Assembly (NCBI RefSeq): GCF_023973165.1
Contig: NZ_CP099547.1
Location: forward strand, 682,001-746,000
DNA: 64,000 nucleotides
Source of the DNA: Arcanobacterium pinnipediorum
Lineage (GTDB): Bacteria > Actinomycetota > Actinomycetes > Actinomycetales > Actinomycetaceae
Direction: 5' to 3'
The position numbers and the translations under genes are program-made. Below, one piece after another: positions 20,172 through 28,544 of the stretch. Each line of letters opens with the position of its first letter. Within the stretch, counting starts at the first letter, position 1. The notes beneath the pieces were generated by a model that saw nothing but the letters and a program-made list of their open reading frames with translations, did no database searches and was not told where the DNA came from.

Positions 20172-21173
20172 ATGGCGATGAAGAAAGTGAATAGTTCTAT
20201 GAAAAAGCATGTAATGTCGATGATTGTACTGTCAAGTGCGTTGTTTTTGAGTGGAGCGTGTTCTCCTGATACTTCAGCTGGCGAGGCAGAATCTTCTGCC
20301 TCATTAGTGGCGGCGGATGATTCTGCCTCGCCAGTTGGGGTGGATGTTTCGGCGAAGGTTGATCGTGATTCGTGGCTTATTGAGTTGCCGTGGGATAGGT
20401 ACCAACTAAGTAGTGAAGATGAAGCGTATTTGCTTTCTGCGGGTTCGGCGGCGATGGCGGAGTGTACTCGGGCTAAGCTGGATGGGGTGGCGTGGACTGG
20501 TTTCCCGCCATCAGTGCTACTGCCGATTAATCCGCCGGTGTTTAGCGAGTTTGGTCCGTGGAATAAAGATATGGCTGCGCAGTTCGGGTTCACCCGGGTT
20601 GCCGATTCGGGTACACCGATTGCGAATCGTGGATTGAGTGCGCGAAGCGCAGAGGATAAGGCTGGTTGGACGAGCCGGGCAGAGTCAAACGCTAGAGTGT
20701 TTGAAAAGGCCGAGCAAAAGTTTCATGAGGCATGTGATTCGTATCCTATAGCTAAGAAGTTTGACGTGAGAGAGGTGAGTGGTTCGGGTCCGTGGAAGAA
20801 TGAGCTTTCCGAGACGCGTATGAGGTTGTTTGATGATCCGCGGGCGCAGGAGATCGCGGGTGAGTTGGAGGCGTGTTTTGATAAGCAGGGGTTGCAGATA
20901 AGTTCTGAAGTTCCTGGGTTTGTGGAAGGTGTTGATAGTTTTATTGATCCGACTGAGGAGAGTATCGCGATTGCGTTGAAGGCGGCGCAGTGTCAGGAGG
21001 AGACTGATGCGACTGTGCGGTTGGCGCAGGTGTGGGCTGATTTGCAGGCTCCGATTGTGAAGAAGTATGCCAAGGAGCTGATAGCCCAGCGCCAGTTGAT
21101 CGATGAACGAGTAGCAGAAGCTAAGCAATATATCCAAGAACACCCTGAGTTATTCGAACTACCTTCTCAGTGA
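20172..21173 (+). CDS. Putative lipoprotein, array member 4
   Basis: A 333-residue lipoprotein with signal ending in LSGAC and then a low-complexity linker of Ala, Ser, Asp and Val. A start at 20199 (MKKHVMSM) would match members 5 and 6. The core PPVFSEFGPWNKDMAAQFGF and the C-terminal block from LFDDPRAQE to the end are shared with members 5 and 6. The DNA just upstream is a copy of that before member 3, so tandem duplication carried the spacer as well. No known domain is recognised. Confidence 0.8.
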   Translation: MAMKKVNSSMKKHVMSMIVLSSALFLSGACSPDTSAGEAESSASLVAADDSASPVGVDVSAKVDRDSWLIELPWDRYQLSSEDEAYLLSAGSAAMAECTRAKLDGVAWTGFPPSVLLPINPPVFSEFGPWNKDMAAQFGFTRVADSGTPIANRGLSARSAEDKAGWTSRAESNARVFEKAEQKFHEACDSYPIAKKFDVREVSGSGPWKNELSETRMRLFDDPRAQEIAGELEACFDKQGLQISSEVPGFVEGVDSFIDPTEESIAIALKAAQCQEETDATVRLAQVWADLQAPIVKKYAKELIAQRQLIDERVAEAKQYIQEHPELFELPSQ

Positions 21174-21187
21174 TTAGGCGTGAGTGG

Positions 21188-21215
21188 TTGATTTGTTTGG
21201 GGGGTGTTTTATCCT
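21188..21215 (+). promoter_or_regulatory. Possible promoter for the I36-like gene
   Basis: TTGATT at 21188-21193 and TATCCT at 21210-21215 are 16 bases apart. They precede the secreted I36-like gene, whose start is at 21269. The spacer contains a run of six G. Confidence 0.4.
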
Positions 21216-21268
21216 GTAAACGGTAAGTGATGATGCTTACTATCGAACCGTGTTCAAAGGAGAACATC

Positions 21269-21697
21269 ATGAAAATTAGGAAAGTTTTGAGTTCCATGGT
21301 GGCTGTTTTGGCTCTTGGCGCTACCAGTTTTGTTACTACGATTCCAGTAGCTGAAGCAGCGGGAAATCCGTATTGCCCACTTGGTGCATCGTGTGTATGG
21401 ACTGGCAATGATTATTATGGTGTTCGGGGAGAGAACTATGATAATTCTTCTCCGGTGCATTCAAGTATTCATAATCGAGGGAATTCTGCAGCGGCTAATG
21501 GTGCATCATGTTGGGCTACGCAGTTTTATGATTTTAGAGGTGGAAATTCGGGAAGTTATTTCATCTTGTACAGCAAGTCGATGAGGGGCGAAAATTATCA
21601 AGATCCTTATTTGGCTAATGGGGCAGGTGTTGGTCCGTACGCAAATCAAGATTGGGCTAATCGTATAAGCCGGATTACCTATATTTGTGGCAATTGA
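21269..21697 (+). CDS. Secreted peptidase-inhibitor-like protein (I36 family)
   Basis: A 142-residue secreted protein. AAGGAG stands before the ATG. The signal peptide has a basic start (MKIRK), a hydrophobic core and a cleavage site at AEA/AG. The mature part, with NPYCPLGASCVWTGNDYYG near its start and RGENY repeated twice, has the cysteine and aromatic pattern of the I36 protease-inhibitor family, which has a beta-gamma-crystallin-like fold (known from the Streptomyces metalloprotease inhibitor). The four cysteines could form two disulfides. It sits between lipoprotein members 4 and 5, with its own likely promoter. The target protease is unknown. Confidence 0.75.
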   Translation: MKIRKVLSSMVAVLALGATSFVTTIPVAEAAGNPYCPLGASCVWTGNDYYGVRGENYDNSSPVHSSIHNRGNSAAANGASCWATQFYDFRGGNSGSYFILYSKSMRGENYQDPYLANGAGVGPYANQDWANRISRITYICGN

Positions 21698-21725
21698 TCG
21701 AGAGTAGTAACAGGAGAATAGTTCT

Positions 21726-22703
21726 ATGAAAAAGCATGTAATGTCGACGATTGTGCTGTCAAGTGCGTTGTTTTTGTGTGGAGCGTGTTCTCCTGATACT
21801 TCAGCTGGCGAAGCAGAGTCTTCTGCCGCATCAGTGGCGGCGGATGATTCTGCTTCGCCAGTTGGGGTGGATGTTTCGGCGAAGGTTGATCGTGATTCGT
21901 GGCTTATTGAGTTGCCGTGGGATAGGTATCGGCTTAGCCGTGAGGAAGAAGCGTATTTACTTTCAGCGTGGTCGGCAACGGGGGCGGAGTGTACTCGGGC
22001 CAAGCTGGATGATGGTTTGGCGTGGACCGGCTTCCCGCCAGAGATATTTATGCCGGTTAATCCGCCGGTGTTTAGCGAGTTTGGTCCGTGGAATAAAGAT
22101 ATGGCTGCGCAGTTCGGGTTTACCCGGGTTGAGACTTCGGGTACGCCGATTGCGAATCGTGGATTGAGTGCGCGAAGCGCGGAGGATAAGGCTGGTTGGA
22201 CGAGCCGGGCAGAGTCTAATGACAAGGTGTTAGAAGCAGCTGAGGATAAGTTTCATGAGGCGTGTGATTCAGATCCGCTCGCTAAGAAGTTTGATGTGAG
22301 AGAGGTTAGTGGTTCGGGTCCGTGGGTGAATGAGCTTGTTGAGACGCGTATGAGGTTGTTTGATGATCCGCGGGCGCAGGAGATTGTGGGTGAGTTGGAG
22401 GCGTGTTTTGATAAGCAGGGATTGCAGATTAGTTCTGAAGCGCCTGGGTTTGTGGAAGGTGTTGATAGTTTTATTGATCCGACTGAGGAGAGTATTGCTC
22501 TTGCGTTGAAGGCGGCGCAGTGTCAAGAAGAAACTGATGCGACGCCGCGGTTGGCGCAGGTGTGGGCTGATTTGCAGGCTCCTATTGTGCAGAAGTATGC
22601 CAAGGAGCTGATAGCCCAGCGTAAGTTGATCGATGAACGAGTAGCAGAAGCTAAACAGTATATTCAAGAACACCCCGAACTATTCGAACTACCGTCTCAG
22701 TGA
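21726..22703 (+). CDS. Putative lipoprotein, array member 5
   Basis: A 325-residue lipoprotein of the same array. The start is secure: MKKHVMST follows an AGGAG ribosome site and there is no earlier in-frame start in the short spacer. The signal ends in LCGAC at residue 21, followed by an Ala/Ser/Asp linker. The core and C-terminal block are nearly the same as in members 4 and 6, with ETRMRLFDDPRAQE and the tail ending FELPSQ. The four family cysteines are present (AECTRA, HEACDS, EACFDK, AQCQEE). Function unknown. Confidence 0.82.
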   Translation: MKKHVMSTIVLSSALFLCGACSPDTSAGEAESSAASVAADDSASPVGVDVSAKVDRDSWLIELPWDRYRLSREEEAYLLSAWSATGAECTRAKLDDGLAWTGFPPEIFMPVNPPVFSEFGPWNKDMAAQFGFTRVETSGTPIANRGLSARSAEDKAGWTSRAESNDKVLEAAEDKFHEACDSDPLAKKFDVREVSGSGPWVNELVETRMRLFDDPRAQEIVGELEACFDKQGLQISSEAPGFVEGVDSFIDPTEESIALALKAAQCQEETDATPRLAQVWADLQAPIVQKYAKELIAQRKLIDERVAEAKQYIQEHPELFELPSQ

Positions 22704-22736
22704 TTGATGATAGCGACAATGGAGGGGAATGGTCCT

Positions 22737-23711
22737 ATGAAAAAGCATGTAATGTCAATGATTGTGCTATCAAGTGTGTTGTTTTTGAGTGGAGCGTGTT
22801 CTCCTGATACTTCAGCTGGCGAGGTGGATGATTCTGCCTCTTCGGTTGCGGTGGATGATTCTGCCTCGCCGGCTGGTGTGGATGTTTCGGCAAAGATTGA
22901 TCGTGATTCGTGGGTTATTGAGTTGCCGTGGGATAGGTATCGACTTACCCGTGAGGAGGAGGCGTATTTACTTTCCGCATGGTCGGCAGCAAAGGCGGAG
23001 TGTACTCGGGCTAAACTGGACGGGTTGGCATGGACTGGAATTCCACCAGAGGTGATGCTACAGGTTAATCCGCCGGTGTTTAGTGAGTTTGGTCCGTGGA
23101 ATAAGGATATGGCTGCGCAGTTCGGGTTTACCCGGGTTGAGACTTCGAAAACACCGATCGCGAATCGTGGATTGAGTGCGCGAAGCGCGGAAACTAAAAC
23201 TGCTTGGGCGCTTCGAGAAGAGGCTAATGGCAAGGTGCTAGAAGTAGCTGAGGAAAAATTTCATGAGGCATGTGATTCATATCCACTATCTAAGAAGTTC
23301 GATGTGAGAGAAGTTAGTGGTTCGGGTCCATGGTTTAATGAGTTTGGCGAGATTGAGATCAAATTGTTTGATGATCCGCGGGCGCAGGAGATTGTGGGTG
23401 AGTTGGAGGCGTGTTTTGATAAGCAGGGGTTGCAGATGAGTTCTGCATCACCCGGCTTTGTGGAAGGTGTTGATAGTTTTATTGATCCGACTGAGGAGAG
23501 TATTGCGATTGCGTTGAAGGCAGCGCAATGTCAAGAAGAAACTGATGCGACGCCGCGGTTGGCGCAGGTGTGGGCTGATTTGCAGGCTCCGATTGTGCAG
23601 AAGTATTACAAGGAGCTGATAGCCCAGCGCCAGTTGATCGATGAACGAGTAGCAGAAGCAAAACAATATATACAAGAACACCCCGAACTATTTGAACTAC
23701 CAACTAAATAA
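22737..23711 (+). CDS. Putative lipoprotein, array member 6
   Basis: A 324-residue member, last of the array. The ATG at 22737 follows GGAGGGGA at a good distance, so the in-frame ATG at 22704 is rejected. The signal ends in LSGAC. The linker holds two copies of DDSAS. Core and tail match members 4 and 5; the region FNEFGEIEIKLFDDP replaces the usual ETRMRLFDDP. It lies 53 bases upstream of the export adaptor, so the lipoproteins may be expressed with, and serve, that exporter (inference). Confidence 0.82.
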   Translation: MKKHVMSMIVLSSVLFLSGACSPDTSAGEVDDSASSVAVDDSASPAGVDVSAKIDRDSWVIELPWDRYRLTREEEAYLLSAWSAAKAECTRAKLDGLAWTGIPPEVMLQVNPPVFSEFGPWNKDMAAQFGFTRVETSKTPIANRGLSARSAETKTAWALREEANGKVLEVAEEKFHEACDSYPLSKKFDVREVSGSGPWFNEFGEIEIKLFDDPRAQEIVGELEACFDKQGLQMSSASPGFVEGVDSFIDPTEESIAIALKAAQCQEETDATPRLAQVWADLQAPIVQKYYKELIAQRQLIDERVAEAKQYIQEHPELFELPTK

Positions 23712-23764
23712 AACCACTTAGAATAACCCGTGTAATTTCGCGTATCAAAAGGAAAAGCATACTG

Positions 23765-25036
23765 ATGCACAGTGAAGAACCGCAGCAAACGAATAAAAAA
23801 CGCTACGCATGGATCATCGTCACCATCATCATAGCCATAGCGGTACTTATTGGTGCATTCTTGCTGGGACGATTTGTGCGCTCAGGAAATGACGAAGCAA
23901 TCGCCAACGCACAACATAAACCAGAAATAACCGCCCAAGTCGAAGAACGGGAATTCCCCGCTGAGCCGATAGAAATTCAGGGAAGCGTACAACTAGGCTC
24001 AACCTTCCCGGTCACAGTTGCAGCCGGTGAAGGTGGACAAGCAATCGTCACTGCCACACCACGCTCGCCAGGCGAAACAATCTCCTCCGGGCAACTTCTC
24101 GCCCAAGTATCTGGCAGACCAGTTATTGCACTCGATCTTCCCTTTGATATGTATCGCGATATTAAAACCGGAGATACTGGCGCCGATGTTCGCGAACTAC
24201 AACGTGCTCTGGTACGACTCGGGCTATACCGTGGCGTTGTCGATGGTGAATATGGACCGCTCACCGCAAACGCTATGAAGGAATTATATAAGCGCGTTGG
24301 AGCAGTGTTGCCCGAACCACCCAAAGAACCAGAGGCACAACCAGCCGCAGTGCAAAGCCAAGCACAAGAACCGCAGAGCAATCCGGCAGATCAAGGCGCA
24401 ACTTCCACACCGTCTAACTCCCCAACACAACCAGCTACCCAAACACCGAAAAAACTCAACCTCCCAACAATAAAAGCAAACGAAATATTCTCCCTCACCC
24501 AAGGCTCTGCAACCATTATCGAGATAGCGCCACTGAACACCAAAATCAGTGCAGAAACACCACTTGCGAAACTCCGAAGTGGAAAAGCGATCGCAGTCGC
24601 CCGCGTCGGCGTCGGAGACAAAAACCTCTTCAGCGTCGGAGCAAACGTTGAACTGAGCGCCGTCGGCTCAACCGAAAAGCAACAAGCCACCGTCAACGCA
24701 ATCAGTGAGTTCAAAGACGCCGATGTGAACAACCCCGCCGCACAACTGCCCGGGCACGATGTTAGCGTGGACCTACCCGGCGAAGGATACACCGACGGGC
24801 AAGAAATCATCCTCTCCATCGCAAACACCGAACGGCAAGCCGTCTCCGGACTCACTGTTCCGCTCAGCGCACTACGCGAAGATACCGGCACAACCTACGT
24901 GTTAAAGAAAGACCCAGCAATCAAACCAGAAGGAACAGCGAAAATAGAAGTCAGTGTAGGACGAACCTTCGACGGATTCGCCCTCATCACCAGCGACAAC
25001 ATCCAAGCCGGCGACACCGTGGTCATAGGCCAATGA
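23765..25036 (+). CDS. Membrane-fusion/adaptor protein with peptidoglycan-binding-like domain
   Basis: The adaptor subunit of an ABC export system. It has a cytoplasmic tail, one membrane helix at about residues 13-35, then an extracellular region. Residues about 138-178 (TGADVRELQRALVRLGLY) match the PG_binding_1 repeat. A Gln/Pro/Ala-rich linker follows at 180-230, then a C-terminal HlyD/RND-like beta-barrel region. This build is common in Gram-positive efflux operons where the adaptor reaches the cell wall. AAGGA precedes the ATG. Its stop overlaps the ATPase start (ATGA), so the three export genes form one unit. Confidence 0.85.
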   Translation: MHSEEPQQTNKKRYAWIIVTIIIAIAVLIGAFLLGRFVRSGNDEAIANAQHKPEITAQVEEREFPAEPIEIQGSVQLGSTFPVTVAAGEGGQAIVTATPRSPGETISSGQLLAQVSGRPVIALDLPFDMYRDIKTGDTGADVRELQRALVRLGLYRGVVDGEYGPLTANAMKELYKRVGAVLPEPPKEPEAQPAAVQSQAQEPQSNPADQGATSTPSNSPTQPATQTPKKLNLPTIKANEIFSLTQGSATIIEIAPLNTKISAETPLAKLRSGKAIAVARVGVGDKNLFSVGANVELSAVGSTEKQQATVNAISEFKDADVNNPAAQLPGHDVSVDLPGEGYTDGQEIILSIANTERQAVSGLTVPLSALREDTGTTYVLKKDPAIKPEGTAKIEVSVGRTFDGFALITSDNIQAGDTVVIGQ

Positions 25037-25698
25037 GCGTACTCAAACTGCGCAACATCCGCAAAACCTATGATGTACAACCACCGGTGCCCGTACTACA
25101 CGGCGTTGACCTCGACGTCGAAGCAGGAGAACGCGTAGCCATCGTCGGATACTCAGGAGCAGGAAAATCCACACTGCTCAACATTATGGGACTACTCGAC
25201 GAAGCAACCTCCGGCGAATACGAGCTCGACGGGCACCTGACAACAAAACTCAGCGCCCGAAAACGCGATCGGCTCCGAGCCGAAGTACTGGGATTCGTAT
25301 TTCAGGACTATCACGTACTAGGGCATCGAACCGTACGCGAAAATCTCGATATCAAACTCGCGATCTCCGGGATTGATCCGGCACAGCGCGAAACCGTCGT
25401 CGACGAAGCATTAGCAAATGTTGGACTAACAGAGCGGAAAAATTCCCTCTCTAGGCTACTTTCCGGCGGAGAAAAGCAACGCCTCGCAATCGCGCGCGCC
25501 ATCATCACCCACCCCAGAGTCCTCCTCGCCGACGAGCCAACCGGAAACCTCGACTCCGTCAACGCCAAAACCGTACTCGACCTCTTCGACCAGCAAGCAG
25601 CCAACGGAGTCGCCGTCGTCGTCATCACCCACGATGATCGCCTCGCATCGTGGGCACAACGCGTCCTGCACTTAAAGGACGGCAAAATCTATGAGTAA
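25033..25698 (+). CDS. ABC transporter ATPase (MacB/LolD type)
   Basis: The energy-giving subunit, 221 residues. Walker A is GYSGAGKSTLLN, the signature is LLSGGEKQRLAIARA, and Walker B is VLLADEPTGNLD; the EPTGNLD ending is typical of the MacB/LolD/FtsE group. The switch His is in VVVITHDD. It overlaps both neighbours by four to eight bases, so adaptor, ATPase and permease are translationally coupled. The substrate is not visible; peptides or small toxic compounds are common for this group. Confidence 0.92.
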   Translation: MSVLKLRNIRKTYDVQPPVPVLHGVDLDVEAGERVAIVGYSGAGKSTLLNIMGLLDEATSGEYELDGHLTTKLSARKRDRLRAEVLGFVFQDYHVLGHRTVRENLDIKLAISGIDPAQRETVVDEALANVGLTERKNSLSRLLSGGEKQRLAIARAIITHPRVLLADEPTGNLDSVNAKTVLDLFDQQAANGVAVVVITHDDRLASWAQRVLHLKDGKIYE

Positions 25699-26950
25699 AT
25701 ACAACATCGGTCACAAAATACGACAACGACGCGCCGCTATCGCCGACCTCCTCGCCGACGTAGCGATCGAACTGCGCGCCCGGATGGCGCGAACCATCCT
25801 CATGATGGCGGCCGTAGCATTAAGCACCGGAGCTCTACTAGCGTCGGTAGGTATTTCGCAAAATGCTGCCCACCAAGTAGACGCAGACATCGCCGCCTCA
25901 ACCATTGACCAAATCCTACTGACGAAAGCCGATGGGACTGGTGACGGGCCAGGAGGCGATGCAGATAGAGCGTCGCGCGGCCCTGACGGGCAAAAAGTCG
26001 AAACATATTTCTACCCCGCCGATGCAAAAGAACGACTCCTCAAAATTGATACGGTAGCAGCCGTTGGGCGACGGTCAAACCTCCTAGACGCCATCCATCC
26101 GACCATTACCCGTCCGATAACCCACGATGAGATCAATACCATCAGCATTATCGGTGCCGAAGCGTCATATCTCGATGCGGCCAACGTAGACAAGCCCACA
26201 CAAGCCTGGATGCTTGACCAAGCATACGATGTCGTTTTCCTTGGCGAAAGCGCGGCAGAAAAACTTGATATACCAGTAACTTCCGATACCCGAGGGCTCA
26301 AAGTATTAGTTGACGGACTAGCCTATTCCGTAGCCGGATTCCTTCCCGGTGAAACACTGGAAAACCACATCGTCCTCCCGTTGAAAACAGCCTTTCACCT
26401 CGCCGGTGGAGACAAACAAACCGATATTCTTATCCGCACCAAAATTGGTGCCGGCTCCCAAGTATCAAACGTTGCACGGCTAGCGCTTATGCCAAACCAG
26501 CCCGAAAAACTCTCAGTCTCGCAAGTCGTTTCAGTTGAGAGCATTCGAGAAAACGTTTCCGGGCAATTAGCTCAACAAGCGGCATGGGTAGGGGCGTTCC
26601 TGATTGTGCTGACCGTCTTGCTCATTGCTAACTCTATGATTGTTTCAGTCACCGCTCGCACAACTGAGATCGGAGTCCGGCGAGCATTGGGGAGTTCGCG
26701 CGGGCGAGTTGCGGCAGTGTTTTGGGTTGAAGGTGCCGTGACCGGAGCACTCGGCGGACTCGTTGGAAGTGCAGTGGCGTCGGTTATTATCGTTGGCGTT
26801 TCAGCAGTTAGCGGATGGACTGCGTTACTAAATATTGGATGGATCATGCTCGGACCGGTGCTGGGTGCTGCGGTAGGCGTTGTTGCTTCGGCATACCCGG
26901 CGGCACGAGCGTCGATGATTCATCCGGCGATTGCGGTGCGCTCGAACTAG
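25691..26950 (+). CDS. ABC transporter permease (MacB/FtsX type)
   Basis: A 419-residue permease with the FtsX/MacB layout: one membrane helix near residues 36-58, a large extracellular MacB-like domain, and three membrane helices in the last 120 residues (AWVGAFLIVLTVLLIANSM and following). The stretch RTTEIGVRRALGSSRGRV after the second helix is the classic cytoplasmic loop that meets the ATPase. It overlaps the ATPase gene. The terminator repeat at 26998 closes the operon. Confidence 0.9.
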   Translation: MSKYNIGHKIRQRRAAIADLLADVAIELRARMARTILMMAAVALSTGALLASVGISQNAAHQVDADIAASTIDQILLTKADGTGDGPGGDADRASRGPDGQKVETYFYPADAKERLLKIDTVAAVGRRSNLLDAIHPTITRPITHDEINTISIIGAEASYLDAANVDKPTQAWMLDQAYDVVFLGESAAEKLDIPVTSDTRGLKVLVDGLAYSVAGFLPGETLENHIVLPLKTAFHLAGGDKQTDILIRTKIGAGSQVSNVARLALMPNQPEKLSVSQVVSVESIRENVSGQLAQQAAWVGAFLIVLTVLLIANSMIVSVTARTTEIGVRRALGSSRGRVAAVFWVEGAVTGALGGLVGSAVASVIIVGVSAVSGWTALLNIGWIMLGPVLGAAVGVVASAYPAARASMIHPAIAVRSN

Positions 26951-26997
26951 GTTGAAGCTACATGCTTAGAGCTTGGGTGCTTAGCTGATGTGGCAGA

Positions 26998-27069
26998 TGT
27001 GCACGAAACCGGGGAATACGGGGCGATAGGGTGCTATAGCGCATGATCTCCCCGTATTCCCCGGTTTTG
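26998..27069 (+). repeat. 72-bp terminator repeat, right copy (after permease)
   Basis: It is the second copy of the 72-bp repeat at 16933-17004, in the same orientation, with one base changed in the loop (T at 27044). It has the same 18-bp stem followed by a T run. It ends the export operon. Confidence 0.9.
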
Positions 27070-27121
27070 ATACGGCATATCGCCGTAGGAGAACATCAAC
27101 CGATTGAGAGCTGGGCGTATT

Positions 27122-27442
27122 ATGATGGTGCCTATGACTGAAGAGAAAAAGGGCTGCGGTTGCGGCGGCAAAAAGGCAGAAGCTACAGAAACCCAAACGG
27201 TTGAGGTAGCAACAGAAGAAAAGCGCGGTTGCGGTTGTGGCGGGCATGGCCACGGAGCAAACGGTCATGGCAAGCAGAGTCACAGCCACGGTGAGGGTCA
27301 AGGCCACGGCGGGCATGGTCACGGTGGTTGTGGCTGCGGTGGAAAAGGACGCCACCACGGTGTGCGTACCGAAAATACTCCAGCCGGCGCACCTGACGAC
27401 GTATCGCAAGGGCGCACCCAACTAGGATTGCGTGGAATCTAA
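27122..27442 (+). CDS. Small Cys/His/Gly-rich protein, putative metal binder
   Basis: About 106 residues with three CGCGG motifs (near residues 12, 38 and 72) and a middle stretch where His and Gly alternate, for example HGGHGHGGCGCGG. There is no signal peptide. Such composition suggests binding of soft metal ions such as Zn, Ni or Cu, or a metal-store/chaperone role; this is inference from composition only. Starts at 27122 or 27134 (MTEEKKGC) are both possible. It lies four bases upstream of ribF. Confidence 0.6.
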   Translation: MMVPMTEEKKGCGCGGKKAEATETQTVEVATEEKRGCGCGGHGHGANGHGKQSHSHGEGQGHGGHGHGGCGCGGKGRHHGVRTENTPAGAPDDVSQGRTQLGLRGI

Positions 27443-27445
27443 CGA

Positions 27446-28441
27446 ATGCAGATATGGCATAAAAGTTCCGATATCCCGGCCGATATCGGCTCTACCGTTG
27501 TTACTATTGGAATTTTTGATGGCGTACACAAAGGCCATCAAGTCGTGGTTCAAGAAACGGTGAAGCAAGCGCGTGAACGAGGCTTGAAAGCGGTGGCGTT
27601 GACGTTTGATCCCCACCCGCGTATCGTGCATAACCCTGACGCCCCGATGCCGCTGATTACCTCACTTGCTGACCGGTTAGAACGCCTAGAGGCTGCAGGT
27701 ATCGATGCGGTTTTTGTCCAGCACTACACATTGGATTATGCAAACCAGGCTCCGGAAGAATTTATCGAGTCCCAGCTTGTAGGCATGCTTCACGCGTCGG
27801 TTATTGTGGCGGGTGAAGATATTCATTTTGGCCGGCAAAACACCGGCGATGGTCAATTGTTGCGCACCTTCGGAACGGCTATTGGATTAGAAACTGTCAT
27901 TGTTGATGACGTATGCAATTTAGATGATGGCCGCCGATGGTCGTCGACGTGGGTGCGAGATTTGTTGCGTGCTGGCGATGTACGCCAAGCTGCGGAAGTG
28001 TTGGGCCGTCCGCATCGGATCCGTGGAATAGTCCAGCATGGGTTTAAGCGTGGCCGGCAGTTAGGATTCCCGACGGCGAACCTGCCAGGCGTAGGTGTTG
28101 GCGAAATTCCGGCCGACGGCGTGTATGCCGGTTGGCTGGTGCGTACTGTTCCAGAAACGAAAGCTACCGAGCATTTGCCGGCTGCTATTTCGATTGGCAC
28201 TAATCCGCATTTTGATGGGGTAGAGCGCACGGTGGAAGCTCATGTGCTTGGGCGTAGTGACCTGAACCTGTATGGGGAAGAGGTTGCGATAGACTTTATT
28301 GATTATGTACGGCCGATGATGAGCTTTGATGAGCTTGATGGATTACTCTGCCAAATGGATGACGATCTGCGAACTGCTGCCGATGTGCTGTCTGTACCGG
28401 TAGCTGGGCGGGTCGATCCGGAATCAGTGACCGCGAGTTGA
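27446..28441 (+). CDS. ribF: Bifunctional riboflavin kinase/FAD synthetase
   Basis: RibF turns riboflavin to FMN and then FAD. The N-terminal FAD synthetase half shows GIFDGVHKGHQ, a nucleotidyl-transferase HIGH-type motif, around residue 23. The C-terminal flavokinase half shows RGIVQHGFKRGRQLGFPTAN, with the PTAN motif, near residue 200. The 331-residue length is standard. In related genomes it directly follows truB, which supports the view that 17-27 kb is an insertion. It is tightly linked to the Cys/His-rich gene upstream. Confidence 0.95.
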   Translation: MQIWHKSSDIPADIGSTVVTIGIFDGVHKGHQVVVQETVKQARERGLKAVALTFDPHPRIVHNPDAPMPLITSLADRLERLEAAGIDAVFVQHYTLDYANQAPEEFIESQLVGMLHASVIVAGEDIHFGRQNTGDGQLLRTFGTAIGLETVIVDDVCNLDDGRRWSSTWVRDLLRAGDVRQAAEVLGRPHRIRGIVQHGFKRGRQLGFPTANLPGVGVGEIPADGVYAGWLVRTVPETKATEHLPAAISIGTNPHFDGVERTVEAHVLGRSDLNLYGEEVAIDFIDYVRPMMSFDELDGLLCQMDDDLRTAADVLSVPVAGRVDPESVTAS

Positions 28442-28544
28442 ACTGTCTAAGATGATCTAACGATGATTTTCAGTGAAGTTATTTACCGGTGGTGATCTAT
28501 ATCACTCTCATCTAATAATTTATGTTGCGATTTACTTAATTGTG

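Noticed and set aside
17133..23711. Lipoprotein array as an assembly duplication artefact
   Set aside because: The copies differ along their length, have different spacers and one is separated by the I36-like gene, so a simple duplicated contig does not explain them, though copy number should still be checked with long reads.
27122..27442. Cys/His-rich protein as a classic metallothionein
   Set aside because: Cysteines occur only in three CGCGG groups and His/Gly dominates, unlike known bacterial metallothioneins; kept as unnamed metal-binding candidate.
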